Positions 10,292 to 21,675 of a stretch of DNA of 64,000 bases are shown in pieces. Every line of letters begins with the position of its first letter. Within the stretch, counting starts at the first letter, position 1. Both the position numbers and the translations under genes were made by a program. Origin of the DNA: Pseudoneurospora amorphoporcata (Eukaryota; Ascomycota; Sordariomycetes; Sordariales; Sordariaceae); assembly GCA_033297205.1 (NCBI GenBank), contig MU859061.1, positions 62,001-126,000 on the forward strand, read 5' to 3'. The notes below the pieces were generated by a model. It saw only the letters and a list, made by a program, of their open reading frames with translations. It was not told the origin of the DNA and did not search any database.

Positions 10292-13200
10292 TCAATCGAA
10301 ACCGGTCCCGATCTGGCTGGCAAAAGCAGTGCTGACGCTCTTCTCGTCGTCATCAAAACGGCGATATCCGTTGCCAACTCCCATGCGGCCATTGCTCTCG
10401 ACATACTGCTTGAGGCGATCGCTCTGGCTGTACGAAGTAGGGCGGGCAGATCCGATGGCCTCGCTAAGGCCAGCACCGAGACTCGCGCCACCCTGTCCGA
10501 TACCCTTGCCGCCGATAACACTGGAAGTGGCATCGGTGAACTCGCTGTTGGCGACGCTCTCGCCTGCGATACTCTCTGTCGCACGACCACGGCCCTTGGC
10601 ACCCGGGCGTCCATTGGGGCCAGCACCCGGCAGACCAGGCCACGCCTCTGGGTGGAAGTTCGAGAACATGGTGGGGTAAGCAGAGCTTAGACCGGCACCT
10701 CCCAGGGCGGAGCTGTGGATGGATGAGACGTCATCCGGGATGTACGAAATCATGGAACCGGTTTCGTAGTCCCTGACAGAGCCGGCAGTCAAGGGAGCAG
10801 CGTACCGGCCATTGGACATGCCGCTGGCAACATGCTGGGTGTGGCTGCGCTGCGGCCGGTAGGCCTGGCGAGGTCTGCCAAATTGAAGAAGGGAAGGCTG
10901 GAGATTTGTGAGGGGGCCTTCGACGAGACACTTCTTGTCCTTGAAGTGGACAAGAAGATAGTGCCAGAGCTCATGCTTGCACAGAACCTTGGGGTTACCA
11001 ATAATCACCAGACCATACTTGGCACGGGTGAGGGCGACATTGAGACGACGGGGATCCGACAGGAAACCAATGCCTTGGTTCTCGTTGGAGCGAACGCAGG
11101 ACAACACAATGAAATCTTTCTCTCGGCCCTGGAAGGCATCGACGGAAGCGACTTCAACTTCCCTGTAGGATTCCTTCTTGAACGTGCCGGTGTTCTGCAT
11201 GGTATTGACGATGTAGCTGCGCTGGCCCTCGTACGGCGTAATGACACCGATGTCGGCAGGCTTGACACCGGCCTTGAAGAAGCGAGTGACAATCTTCTCA
11301 ACGTTGGCGGCCTCAGTCCGGTTGAGGTACGACGTGCCTGATGCCGAGATTTCCTCGTTGCCCAAATTTGACCAGAACATCATGGGAGTCTCAGGGACCG
11401 GCCAGGGGAAGTCAACATCCTTGCGAAGTCTCTCGGCGGCGGTGACGCCGTTTTGCAAAGATCCCTCGTAGAACATATTGGAGGGGAACTCGGAGAGGCA
11501 AGGATGCATACGATACTGGACCTTCAAGCGAATGGGGGTAAACTGGAGCCTGACCAACCTCTCGAAGAGCGACTGGTTAAGGCCAGCCTTGGCAGCCTTC
11601 TTGTTCATGATGACAGGGCCAAGCTGCTTGTGGTCACCAACCAAGACAACCTGCTTACATCCAAGGACCAGCGGAATCATGCACTCGGGTTCGGCAGACT
11701 GTGTAGACTCGTCGATGAGCACATTGCGGAACTTCATCTTAGAAAGTCGCGGATCTCCGGCACCAACACAAGTGCAGCACACTACATCAGCGTTCTGCAG
11801 GATCTCACGCTCAGCCTGGCGCGTCAGCTGCTTGAACCTCTTTTCATCCTGAGAAGACAGCTCTCCGGTCTCGGTCTTGAGCTTGACGAGGGCATCAAGT
11901 TCCTTGTTGGTAGTGTTCATGCGAACCTGCTCATGGAGAGCCAGGAAGCTGACGGAGGATTCGACATCCTCACGGGACTTGGCGGTCAAGCGAACGACCT
12001 TCAGGCCGGTTCTGTGAATCCTTTCGCAGAGCTGATCGACGGCAACGTTAGACGGTGCGCAAACGAGGACCTGGCTGTTGCTCATCTTGGCAAGATGATA
12101 GATGATGGTGGCCGAAGTGACGGTCTTGCCAGTTCCCGGAGGACCCTGGATAAGACTGAGAGGGTTGGACAAGACCTGCTTAATGGCGGCGATTTGGCTG
12201 GCATTGAGCTCGGGAAGACCAGGAACGTGGAACTTCTTGGGCATTGTAATCTTGGTTGGGGCAACTTGAACCTCGTGGCCCAACAGCTTGTGGAAGATGT
12301 AACCAGAAACACTCATCTCGTCAACGGCAAACGTCTTCATGGCCAGCTGCATGCGGTCGTAGGAAGTCGCCTTCCACACATAGTCAGCCGAGAAGTTGTG
12401 TGTGCACTCTGTCGGGACGGACTTGTCATTGGCAGACTTGCGAAGTTCCACCTCGACCTCATCGGACTGGTTGTTGGGAATCTTGATAACATATCCAACA
12501 CCCTCCCAAGGCGGGCGCAGCTCTCCCTTGTACTTAAGACGCATCTCGTCCCCCACAGCCAGCTTAACATCACCGGACTCGATCTTGGGAAGGATGAAGC
12601 TGGCGACATGTTTACTGTTGAGACCAAGATGCCAGCGGACCTGAAGGCCATCCTCGGACTGTGCCTCCTTCAGCTTCTTGTCGTAGTCGGATTCCATCTT
12701 GACGAGAGGGCCGAAAATGTTCTGATAATGATAGGGATCGTCGTACTTGAGCAAGACCGGGTGAGGATCATCATCAACTCCAGCACTCTTTTCGAGATCA
12801 GCAACAGTCGCGTTCGGTGCTTCCTTCCACATTTCCTCGAGCTTGGCAATCATAGGCGGCGTAAGATGGCGGGCACGAAGCTGCTCAGCATCCGTAGGAG
12901 GGGTAACGAGCCAGCTGAGGAACGCCCTGTCTTCGATCAAGGGCTGCCACCTAGAAATATCCCAGCTCATATCTTTTGTTGACGTGCTAGCACCACAAGG
13001 CTGGCGGCAAAGCAGGACCACAACCGTATCTGACTTGGCAGGGATAAAGCCGAGGATGAAAACATTCTTGGTGCCGCAGTTGTAGCATTCGAGGACGGTA
13101 TCGCCGAGGGAGGACTCGGGGTGCAGCTGGACTTCCTTGTGGCGGGCTCGGACGAGATGGTTGACGATGTGGGACGAGAAGGCGCTTCCCTTGGCGCTGC

Positions 13201-13573
13201 AGAACCACTTGTTGCAGCTAAGGCACTTGACGACGCTGGAGGGCGAGTGGATGCCGCAGTAGGCGCAAGCGTGGGGAGGCAGTTCCTTCTCCTCCACAGG
13301 GGCATCCAGCTTGAGGCTCTTCATGCCGTCAACCGGAACGCTGGCCAAACTCTCGTCGTCATCATCGTCGAGGACCTCGGTTTCGTTGTCGTCGTCATCG
13401 TGGCGGCGCCTGGCGTTGCCACGGGGACCACGCCCACCGTAAACACCAAGGAGAAGGTCTTCATCGGGATCGATATTGGAAAGCTCGTCGGAGCCACCGG
13501 CCTTAATGGCGGCAGCAGAATCGGAAACCAGGTGGTTTCCAAGGTGTGTGAAGGACACCTCCATGTTGGCCAT
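10292..13573 (-). CDS. upf1: Upf1/Nam7 RNA helicase, nonsense-mediated mRNA decay
   Basis: Upf1 is the SF1 ATP-dependent helicase at the centre of NMD in the cytoplasm, recruited through eRF1/eRF3 and Upf2. The gene is a single exon of 1093 residues, starting at MANMEV (13573). The frame stays open 62 codons further upstream, but that part reads like leader sequence and family proteins start near this point. There is an acidic N-terminus. The Cys/His-rich Upf2-binding domain is about 101-260, starting [11 protein letters not shown] with paired CxxC motifs. Walker A is GPPGTGKT at 477-484. Motif II is DEST at 621-624. Motif V/VI regions are [12 protein letters not shown] and [14 protein letters not shown]. 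The C-terminal tail is Gly/Ser-rich with SQ dipeptides. The gene is head to head with imp4. Confidence 0.97.
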   Translation of the reverse strand: MANMEVSFTHLGNHLVSDSAAAIKAGGSDELSNIDPDEDLLLGVYGGRGPRGNARRRHDDDDNETEVLDDDDDESLASVPVDGMKSLKLDAPVEEKELPPHACAYCGIHSPSSVVKCLSCNKWFCSAKGSAFSSHIVNHLVRARHKEVQLHPESSLGDTVLECYNCGTKNVFILGFIPAKSDTVVVLLCRQPCGASTSTKDMSWDISRWQPLIEDRAFLSWLVTPPTDAEQLRARHLTPPMIAKLEEMWKEAPNATVADLEKSAGVDDDPHPVLLKYDDPYHYQNIFGPLVKMESDYDKKLKEAQSEDGLQVRWHLGLNSKHVASFILPKIESGDVKLAVGDEMRLKYKGELRPPWEGVGYVIKIPNNQSDEVEVELRKSANDKSVPTECTHNFSADYVWKATSYDRMQLAMKTFAVDEMSVSGYIFHKLLGHEVQVAPTKITMPKKFHVPGLPELNASQIAAIKQVLSNPLSLIQGPPGTGKTVTSATIIYHLAKMSNSQVLVCAPSNVAVDQLCERIHRTGLKVVRLTAKSREDVESSVSFLALHEQVRMNTTNKELDALVKLKTETGELSSQDEKRFKQLTRQAEREILQNADVVCCTCVGAGDPRLSKMKFRNVLIDESTQSAEPECMIPLVLGCKQVVLVGDHKQLGPVIMNKKAAKAGLNQSLFERLVRLQFTPIRLKVQYRMHPCLSEFPSNMFYEGSLQNGVTAAERLRKDVDFPWPVPETPMMFWSNLGNEEISASGTSYLNRTEAANVEKIVTRFFKAGVKPADIGVITPYEGQRSYIVNTMQNTGTFKKESYREVEVASVDAFQGREKDFIVLSCVRSNENQGIGFLSDPRRLNVALTRAKYGLVIIGNPKVLCKHELWHYLLVHFKDKKCLVEGPLTNLQPSLLQFGRPRQAYRPQRSHTQHVASGMSNGRYAAPLTAGSVRDYETGSMISYIPDDVSSIHSSALGGAGLSSAYPTMFSNFHPEAWPGLPGAGPNGRPGAKGRGRATESIAGESVANSEFTDATSSVIGGKGIGQGGASLGAGLSEAIGSARPTSYSQSDRLKQYVESNGRMGVGNGYRRFDDDEKSVSTAFASQIGTGFD

Positions 13574-14683
13574 GATGGCGAGTGGTTGACGGAGGTAAAC
13601 TCTGAAGCACCAGCAGCTGGTCAGTGAGAGTCTGGGAGGAAAAGTCGAACAGTAAGGCAAGATGTGGTGGCTATGGTTGGGGACGAGGCTGCTAGTGTTG
13701 GGTTGGCATACGCCGCGGGCCAACGTGTAGGTAGTTGTTGGGCGGGCAATGGGAAGCAATGTGTATTTCGGTGTTTATGTAGATTTGGCACGCAGATAGG
13801 CGGCATACCTGGAAGAGTTCACACCCGGAAGTTTGGGGTGAAAGTAAAATGCGGTGTCGTATTGCGGATTGTCGCAATGCGGGACTCTGGAAAGATGTAG
13901 ATTATGGGGATGGAAGTCGTCTAAAAGGTCACATCATCGCAGAACGAATCGGATCGGCGTGCGGGCTGTGTTGCGCGCGGGGCTTCGAAACGACGACACT
14001 GCCAGAATGTTGAGGTTGCCGATGCAGTGCAGTGTGAGACTATCGGGTCGTTGGCTCTTGGTTGTGAAGCAAAAGGTTGCCGCCGTTGTTGGTGACGGTG
14101 GTTGTTTGCTTTGGGAATTTTGCCCGGCGGACGACGTTGTGTTGGCGGACCGGTCACGGTTGGAGAGGGATTGAATGGATGGCAAGTGTGAATTGGATGT
14201 GGAGGTCTTTGGTCAGCAGGGGCAGCAGCTTCTGTTTCCTTGGAGAGGCACAACACTGACGTCCGCTGCAGCACCCGCTGACGAATTGCCTGCCACGGAG
14301 TCACAGAGCCTGAAAACGCCCTGTACACTAGAGGAAGGTGGCGTACCGACCGGGCGCGAGATCCCGTCCCCGGCAGGCGCAAATCGAAGAATCCCATCCG
14401 CCAAAGAGGAAACAGGTCCGTGCACCCGCGTTTAGTTCGATTGATTGTAACTTTTTTTGACTTTTTTCCTCCCATCGCATTGAACATCCCTGTCGTCACC
14501 AACCACTCCGCCCTCCACTATCCGGACATCTGAATTTCTGCCAGTCTTCGCAGCCTTAATTCTTACCGACAACCTCGCCTAACACTTCGCTGTCGCCTGG
14601 GACACAACAAACGACTTTTCGAACTCGGCGCATTTACCTCTGGACCATCCATCCCCGTCCGATAAGGATTTCAGAAAAGCAAC
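13574..14683. promoter_or_regulatory. divergent promoter region of upf1 and imp4
   Basis: This 1.1-kb interval separates the two start codons. C/T-rich leader sequence precedes imp4 (about 14500-14680). An open frame of about 190 codons on the minus strand (13921-14502) has no domain and no coding signal I trust. Confidence 0.5.
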
Positions 14684-15701
14684 ATGATCGTAAGTGTCCC
14701 AGTTATCCTTCGTCTTCTCCGAGCTCTTCGCTCTCCGATGTCCATAACTAACAACTGCAACAGAGAAAGCAGGCTCGCCAAAGGAGGGATTATCTCTATC
14801 GAAAAGCTCTCTTGCTCAAGGAGGCCGAAGTTGCAGAGAAGCGCGCCAAGCTGAGGTCTGCCCTGGCCTCTGGCAAGCCGCTCGACCCCGAGATCGCGAA
14901 GGACAAGGAGCTGCGGAAGGACTACGACTACGATATTTCGAGGGATGTAAACGGAGACGCTATCGATATCGACGACGAATACTCGGAGTTGTCGGGTGTC
15001 ATTGACCCCAGGATCTTGGTTACGACAAGTCGTGATCCCTCCAGCAGACTCGGCCAGTTCAGCAAGGAAATCCGTCTCCTACTACCTACCAGTGTTCGCC
15101 TCAACCGTGGTAATCTCGTTTTGGAAGACCTTGTTGGCGCCGCGAAGGCGCAAAACTTGACGGATGTTGTTTTGCTACACGAGCATCGCGGTGTCCCTAC
15201 GGCCATGACCATCTCCCATTTCGTACGTCGCCCGCCAGTGCTTCACTTGTGGAAAGCATATTCTAACCGTTGCTATAGCCCCATGGCCCCACGCTCATGG
15301 TCTCCCTCCACAACGTCGTTCTCCGCGCCGATATCCCCAAGTCGATAAAGGGCACAGTCAGCGAAAGCTACCCCAGGTTAATCTTCGAGGGCTTCAGCAC
15401 CAAGCTCGGTGAGCGCGTGGTCAAGATCCTCAAGCACCTCTTCCCGCCCCGCGAGGCGACACAGAGGCCCAACGTCGGCAACAGAGTCATCACGTTCGTC
15501 AACAACGACGACACCATCGAGGTCAGGCACCACGTCTATGTCCGTACTTCATATGACTCGGTGGAGCTCAGTGAGGTCGGACCCCGGTTCACGATGAAGC
15601 CCTTCAAGATCACCATGGGCACCCTCGACAACAAGGATGCGGATACCGAGTGGCACCTTAGCCAGTACACCAGGACCAGCAGGAAGAAGAACTACTTTTA
15701 A
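14684..15701 (+). CDS. imp4: Imp4, U3 snoRNP Brix-domain protein
   Basis: Imp4 works with Imp3 and Mpp10 in the nucleolar small-subunit processome, helping U3 snoRNA pair with pre-rRNA for 18S maturation. Exons are 14684-14689, 14764-15222 and 15279-15701, giving 295 residues, the usual size. The first coding exon is just ATGATC, followed by GTAAGT. The N-terminus is basic (RKQARQRRDYLYRKALLLKE). The Brix domain runs from about residue 80, with ILVTTSRDPSSRLGQF, then HFPHGPTLMVSLHN spanning the exon 2/3 junction, PRLIFEGF and GPRFTMKPFKI. The C-terminus WHLSQYTRTSRKKNYF is typical of Imp4. Confidence 0.96.
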
Positions 15702-15827
15702 GCGGCGAATTGGACGAAGGAGATGCTATAGTCATATGGTTCTCGGTATGGGTCAGCGGGCGAAAGGACACAGCAAAATGGGCGTGGCTTCAGAGGCAAT
15801 TTTCTGCTGGAACACGAACGCCATGCA

Positions 15828-15986
15828 CTAGGACTGGTGCTTGAGCCGGACAAACCCGAAGAAGAGGGCAGTCGAGACAAACACAAAGACGCTATCCGGC
15901 GTTAAGGAGTCGTTCTCGCCAGTCTGTCTGCTGCTCGGTATTTGGGAGGCCATTGGAAGCCGATGCTTGGACGAGTTCAAGCGCAT
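15828..15986 (-). CDS. candidate 52-residue membrane microprotein
   Basis: This is an unrecognised small frame, convergent with imp4. It starts at ATGCGCTTG (15986) and ends at 15828. A second Met begins MASQIPSSRQTG. The C-terminal half has a hydrophobic segment (SVFVFVSTALFFGFVRL) followed by KHQS, like a tail anchor. Upstream on the same strand there is a strong GTAAGT donor at about 16129, with a possible acceptor just ahead of the frame. This suggests a spliced 5' leader. The length is short enough to arise by chance, and no family is known to me. Confidence 0.33.
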   Translation of the reverse strand: MRLNSSKHRLPMASQIPSSRQTGENDSLTPDSVFVFVSTALFFGFVRLKHQS

Positions 15987-18310
15987 GTCCTCCTCCGCCG
16001 TCCAAGGGAAAATGTGGCTGGTCAAGACAACGAGTCTTGCGTTTCAGCTTCGATGGTCTGGTGGAACCAAAAGAGAATAGCACCAACGTCTGGCTGGTGA
16101 TCGGCGGGGTTTCTGGGTCGGCTACTTACCGAGTGGCTACGAGGACTGGAAGATCCCGCAATGAAACGAGGATGCTATCATGTCTGCCAAAGACATGTCA
16201 ACACTACTTTAGTGGGAGAGGGAATCAGAAAAGGGCGAGTAGCAGTCTGATGATCTACCTGTTGAGATTTGGATGTAATTTAGGAGCATTGGGTTCACAT
16301 ATAAGGACACGGACCGGAGTTGAGGGTGTAAAGGTATCATTTCTCAGGGCCGAAATAAACAAAACATGTGATCGACGAGTGCTTCAGTTTGGTACCACTG
16401 GGTGATGGCACACAAAAGTAAAAAAAGGATGTTTCAGCGGCTGAGCAGCAGAGCAACAAGGGCGGACTTGGGTAAAGTCTGCAGATCTAGGTATGAGATC
16501 AGTTAAAGACACAAACAGCAAGCATTCCACGACGGCACTCGAAAGTCGAAACAAGCCCTGCCAAGCTTTCAAGAAAAGACCCCTTTTCCCCTTGGGGCTC
16601 CATTCCAAACAAAAAGAAACTTGGCTCCGTGGATCCGCCTGCACGCTGCTTTTGAGGGTCCACACGATTGGTTCCTCACTTCCAACTCTTCCAGCCTTTT
16701 GGACCTGCGCAAGTCCAATTGCCAGCTCACAATTGACGATATCGTCACTGGGCGGCAACATGATGGTTCCCAATGTTCCCCATGCCTCTGCCGTTACGCC
16801 ATCGAAGTTTTGCCATCCTATTGTTCACGTGGTAGATGTGACGGCAAGTCGGGGTTATTGACAGCGGATACCACGTTTGACACACGTCTTGAACGAGTTC
16901 ATCGGGCTGTTAGAGTTGTACATACTTTGCTTGTTGCCCTCCCTTCCCACATCTGTTGCCTCACAGCCAGTCGTCAGCTTTTGAAGCTGTGCCTAGTTGC
17001 TGCATTTCGTGCAGACTGCAGGGCAGCTGAGCTTGGGCGCAGCAACAGAACATGTGGGTCGGCAATCCGTTGTGGCCGAGACTCTTTTCCCATACCTAGT
17101 AGCTTTGAGAGTCTGGCTCAGCATTTATCATCAACAGAAGAGGGAAATAAGAATTTATTCATAGCGACAGAGCAGCAATTCCGAGCACCAGTTGAACATA
17201 GCTCATAGCACATCTGAATCTTATAACTCGGTCATCTGTGAACGCCTTTCAGCCTCTCCCAGCCACCGCCCTGTTCAGCCCTTCCCTGCGTAGCTTCGAC
17301 ACGCGACGATTCTAGGCCTTCCAAAGACTCCGTTTCAGGGTTCCGAGTGTCCTGCAGTCTGATGAACGTGTCTAATATCATCGCATTGCTGTATAAATTG
17401 CATGTTATCTTACTTGAAGCATGAATTATTCATCCATGAGCATTGCAGTCCAAAAGCCGACTTCGCTGAACATTCTCCGCACCGGCACAAAGCATCAAGA
17501 AGCTGGAACCCTGAGAGAAATAGAGCAAAAAACGATAAAAAGGATTTTGCGGGTCATTCGCACCGTTGGCGTTGAATCCCCCGACCCCGTTTCCGTCGGT
17601 ACCTTACTAACAGCAAACTGCCTCGAAACTATTCCGTCTTGGGACGACTAGGCCATACAGCCAAAAACTTGCCCGGCGTGAGAGGATCGCCAGCCCACAG
17701 CCCGCTTCCTTTGCCTCCAATTCATTGGCCATTGGTCGCCCCTGGTCCACTCCGCTGCTGCACCCCCAAATTTAAACGAGAGCGCACCGTCGCTGCAGGT
17801 CGCATCGCCCTCTCCGTCTTTTGCACTCACAGTGACTGGTTCAGTCAAGTCAGAAAGAAGCAGCAGCCTGTCCGTCCGTCTTTTTCGTTTTTGGTCAGCG
17901 GTCATCATATTTCCCGTCTGTGAGGCTGGGCTCTCCAGTTCTTACCACACCATTCACCATTCTCGTCTGCACCCCTTCCGAGGTTTCCCTTGTTCCTCTA
18001 CCAACAACATAACCAGTCAATACCACCCGGCGTCCCCGGTCAATTTCGTCCGTACCTTATTCCTACCGTAATCCGTTAATTTGTTGGCTTCTTCCCTTTT
18101 ACCGTCGCAATTGGAAGAACAACCCAAAGTCATTGTGTGTGCGACTTCAATAAAAGGATCGCAACCGCCTCCCGACGCGATATACACGACGAAACAATTG
18201 AATCGATCAATCCAACTACCCGCCAACCACCCAACCGGCACATTCACGTCCGTGCAGTTGAATCGAGAACAAAGCGACTTCATCTCAGAAATATTCAAAC
18301 AGTAGCAACC
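15987..18310. other. intergenic, includes syntaxin promoter and leader
   Basis: No supported gene. The right part (about 17700-18300) is rich in C/T and CAAC-type sequence and should hold the syntaxin promoter and 5' leader. A GTG- or TTG-started open frame at 16621-17208 has no domain. Confidence 0.5.
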
Positions 18311-19530
18311 ATGTCTTATAATCAAAATCCCTACGGTCAGCCCAACCCTTACAACGAGGGTCCTTCGGCGGAGGGCGGCGGCTATGGCGGCAGCTATGGC
18401 GGCGGCAATTATGGTGGAGGTTACGACGACAACGGCTACGGTCAAGTGAGCAAGCTCCCTTCTTATTGCAACAAGACCTCTTCATCGCATCCCCCAGACA
18501 TTCAATCTGATGATGTCGATGCACGCCGAGGTCAAAAGTCGCAATGGAACCTCGACTATGCCGCATCAGATTAACTGACCTACTTTACTCCCTTGCAGGA
18601 GCCCGAGTCACACGAAATGCAGACATACAGCCAGCAACGTCAACCTCACGGCCCTGATGCCACAACCACCGGCACTCCTCTATCCCAGCAAGAATTCCTG
18701 AACAGCGTCCGCGACGTCGAAGGCCACATTCAACAGTTCCGCTCGAACCTCGACCAGATCCGTACTCTCCACCAACAGTCCCTCTCCGACACCAGCGGCC
18801 GCCCGCCCCCGGGTCTCGAGCAGCTGCAGGCCGTGACCGAGCAGCTCAAGTCGCAGATCAAGAGTGAGGTCGACAACCTCGTATCTGATGCCAGTCGCAC
18901 TGGCGACAGCACCTTCAACACCAAGAAGCGCCAGGCCGAGCGCCTCCGGGATCTGTACAAGGATGCCATTCAGGCCTATCTTGTGGAGGAGCGTCGCCAC
19001 AAGGCCCAGATTGGCGAGCAGGCCGTCCGTCAGCTGTTGATTGTCAACCCCGATGCGACACCCCAGGAGCAGGATGCCGTGCGCAGCGGTGACTTGCAGC
19101 AGGATCAGATCTTCCAGAGTGCTGTACGTTCACCTCGTCCATGTATCCTTCATAGAAGCTCACTAACTGATATCACTAGCTCCTACAATCCAACCGCGTC
19201 GGTGCCGCCAAGGCTGTCCTCGGCAACGTCCAAGCCCGCCATCAGGAACTTCTCCGCGTCGAGCAATCCATGCAAGAGCTCGCCCAACTCTTTGAGTACC
19301 TCAACACGCTCATCGTGCAGCAGGGTGAGGTCATCGCCGACGTGGTCCAGAAGACGGAGGAGGTCAACGACAACATGGACAAGGGCATCCAGGAGGTCGA
19401 CAAGGGCGTCAAGCACGCCCGCAACCGGCGCAAGCTCAAGTGGTACTGCCTGCTGGTGTGCGTGCTCATCATCATTGCCATTGGGCTCGGTGTCGGTCTG
19501 GGTGTGTACTTCAACCAAAAGCAGGGCTAG
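18311..19530 (+). CDS. sso1: plasma-membrane syntaxin (Sso1/Psy1-type Qa-SNARE)
   Basis: This t-SNARE mediates fusion of secretory vesicles at the plasma membrane, with SNAP-25 (Sec9) and synaptobrevin. Exons are 18311-18445, 18599-19123 and 19180-19530, giving 336 residues. The N-terminus (1-45) is Asn/Pro then Gly/Tyr-rich with GGSYGG-like repeats. The Habc helical bundle is about 70-200. The Qa-SNARE motif is about 235-300 and includes LFEYLNTLIVQQGEVI and VNDNMDKGIQEVDKGVKHAR. The protein ends with one transmembrane helix (WYCLLVCVLIIIAIGLGVGL) and NQKQG. Both junctions are phase 0. The TAG at 19528 is followed in the same phase by 107 open codons; see the separate entry. The symbol given is the yeast family name. 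Confidence 0.95.
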
Positions 19531-19854
19531 AATCCCGGTGGTGGAGGTTCGGGAGATTCAGACGCGGATGAGGCTGGGGGGTTGAAGGGGGTGAGGCCGC
19601 CGGCGCAGCAGCAGACGCAACAGCAGCAATCACAGCAGGCGCCGGCGCAGATTATTCCTCCAGTGCCGGTAATGCCCCCATTCGCTCCGGCGCCTGGTCC
19701 GCTGCCTACGGTTCTAGCAGTGGCTGCTGCTCCGGTGCCTTCAGCAGGCGGAGTTGCTGGTCAGGCCCAGGCTCAGGCTCAGGCTCAACCTCAAGGGCTG
19801 AGTTGGAACGCTACGATGGCGGGAGAGAAGAGATTCTATGGTGGGGGTTGGTAA
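19531..19854 (+). other. in-frame open extension after the syntaxin stop
   Basis: Directly after the syntaxin TAG, the same phase stays open for 107 codons to TAA at 19852-19854. The would-be product starts NPGGGGSGDSDADEAGG. It continues with polyQ, Pro/Ala-rich and QAQAQAQAQ segments, and has one N-glycosylation sequon (NAT) near the end. Codons are less C-biased than in the syntaxin body. It may be readthrough, an alternatively spliced tail, a former C-terminus lost by a stop, or chance in a GC-rich 3' UTR. Confidence 0.35.
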
Positions 19855-20261
19855 TGGCCGCTACCAACTCGAAACCCACACAACAAATACCCATGAGAAA
19901 GGAGAAAGAGGGAAGAGGTAGAATGGCTTTATATGATATGTATACGGGCTCATATGTCAGCAAAGCATGTTTTACGCGAACGAAACCCGGAACGTAATAA
20001 TCACGAACGACGAATGGATGGACGGATGGACGGCAGACGGACGGGCGGTGGGTGGATGATGGACTGATAGATGAGAGGGTTTCTTTTATGTTTTCTGCGA
20101 CTAAGCTTCTTCATGTTATACTCCCCCGTATAGTTTTTGGTGCAAAACTTGGTTTACATTAGTAATTATTTTTTTTCTACTGCTATGGCTTCTTCTGGTC
20201 ACTCTGTGCCCTTGATAGGGGCTGTTCTGGGTTGTGATGCAAAGTGTGTATGACTGAAGCG

Positions 20262-20315
<54 letters not shown>
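20262..20315 (+). repeat. 54-nt poly(A) tract
   Basis: A pure A homopolymer on the plus strand, flanked by GAAGCG and GAGAAG. Confidence 0.95.
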
Positions 20316-20320
<5 letters not shown>

Positions 20321-20573
20321 GTCGGTATAAGGAAATGCAATTGCCCTGTTAGAAGCAAAACGGGGTCATCGACTGGGCTCTACAAGCTCAGTGATATGAG
20401 AAGTAGGTGATAGCAATATCTCCCGTCGTTGGTTATGGACTCGTTACCTACACTAGTGAGACTGGATAGTCCCAAGTGAAGGTCAAGGTACCCTCCTGAA
20501 GGCTAACTTCGAATCGACTTTACTCTTGTCACACCCCTCGTCAAAAGGCAGTTCAAAAGCTCTTCATTTCACA

Positions 20574-20590
20574 CCCCCCCCCCCCCCCCC
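20574..20590 (+). repeat. run of 17 C
   Basis: A pure C homopolymer in the intergenic region between syntaxin and tom70. Confidence 0.9.
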
Positions 20591-21675
20591 AACCCCTCCC
20601 ATTCTTCTACTAGCCCATCATCACTCGCTCATCTACCCTCCATATCTTTTTTCTGGGTCTCCCTTACTGTCCCTGAATATCTCTCAACAGGTAAATTGCG
20701 TCGACCTCTTCAATATCCAAGTGACACTGTTCATTCACCCAGGATCAAGTTAATGAATCAAGAAGATACGAGTAACTTGAACGGGTTGTTACTCGATCCA
20801 AGAGCATCTAATAAATCTGACAGGCAACAGAACAGGCTTTACGAATGCTCCCACGGAATCCTTTGCTCCTAGACTGCTCTTGTGCTGCTCTTTGGCTACT
20901 CTTATCATGTATGATTGAGATGTGTCGATTACGGAATAGTGTCTCATGCTGAATACCCCTTCTGCCTATTACCAGTAAGGATTTGCGGGATTAGCTATAG
21001 TAACGTTCATCGAAGCTTGAAGAAAACTTGGGGATTCGGTGTCGGGCATGTCGTGGTTTTTGTGGCTGTTTGGTTCCGTAGTCTAAGCTGGATTTGGGGT
21101 CTTCAAAATGGATGGGAGGTCCCATGAAACTTCAGTAATAGATGTCAGATATGTGTTTATCATATTTATCGTGTTGTTCTGATTCATTTTGGTGATATTC
21201 AGGGTATGATTACCTTGCTTATGTATTACATGTGTGAAACCTATATACTACCCTATCAAAATTGAATATGAATGGAATTTTATCTGAAGAGGTGATGGCC
21301 CAAAAAGCAAACCGAGAGATGAATCGAATCCACTCCATTCAACCAAACCAAATGCCAATTTAACCTCGAAACGTAACATGACATGAATGCAATGACATGA
21401 TAGAATGATGATATTGATTTGACGATGATGTGTTAGTGACGAGGTTTGTGTCGCGAGAGAGATAGAGACAGAGAGAGAAGAGTATAAAAAAAGTATTGCA
21501 TCCCAACCTATCCCAACCTATGTAAACACCAACCATCCATCCATTCAACCGTCCCCTACAGCAACAAAAGTGACCCTTTTAATGTACAATACTGCTTTTC
21601 ACGATCGTTTCAAACTTTCAACGCTTTCTTTATTTCTCTTCCTTTTTATCATGCTACAGTAATCTTGACATGCTT

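Larger units (their letters stand above)
19855..21675. other. convergent intergenic region (syntaxin and tom70)
   Basis: Both 3' UTRs should lie here. The region holds a 54-A tract and a 17-C run. It is AT-rich from 20800 to 21650. No gene was seen. Confidence 0.6.

Noticed and set aside
9843..10295. 150-codon minus-strand frame just after upf1
   Set aside because: It begins with a non-ATG start in a different phase from upf1 and has no domain; it is probably 3' UTR.
11453..12982. 509-codon open frame on the plus strand, antisense to upf1
   Set aside because: It lies wholly within upf1, has no domain, and follows from the biased codon use of upf1, which avoids reverse stops.
13574..13759. 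62-codon N-terminal extension of upf1
   Set aside because: The frame is open, but the sequence is Ser/Pro/His-rich leader-like and does not resemble Upf1 N-termini. MANMEV is the better start.
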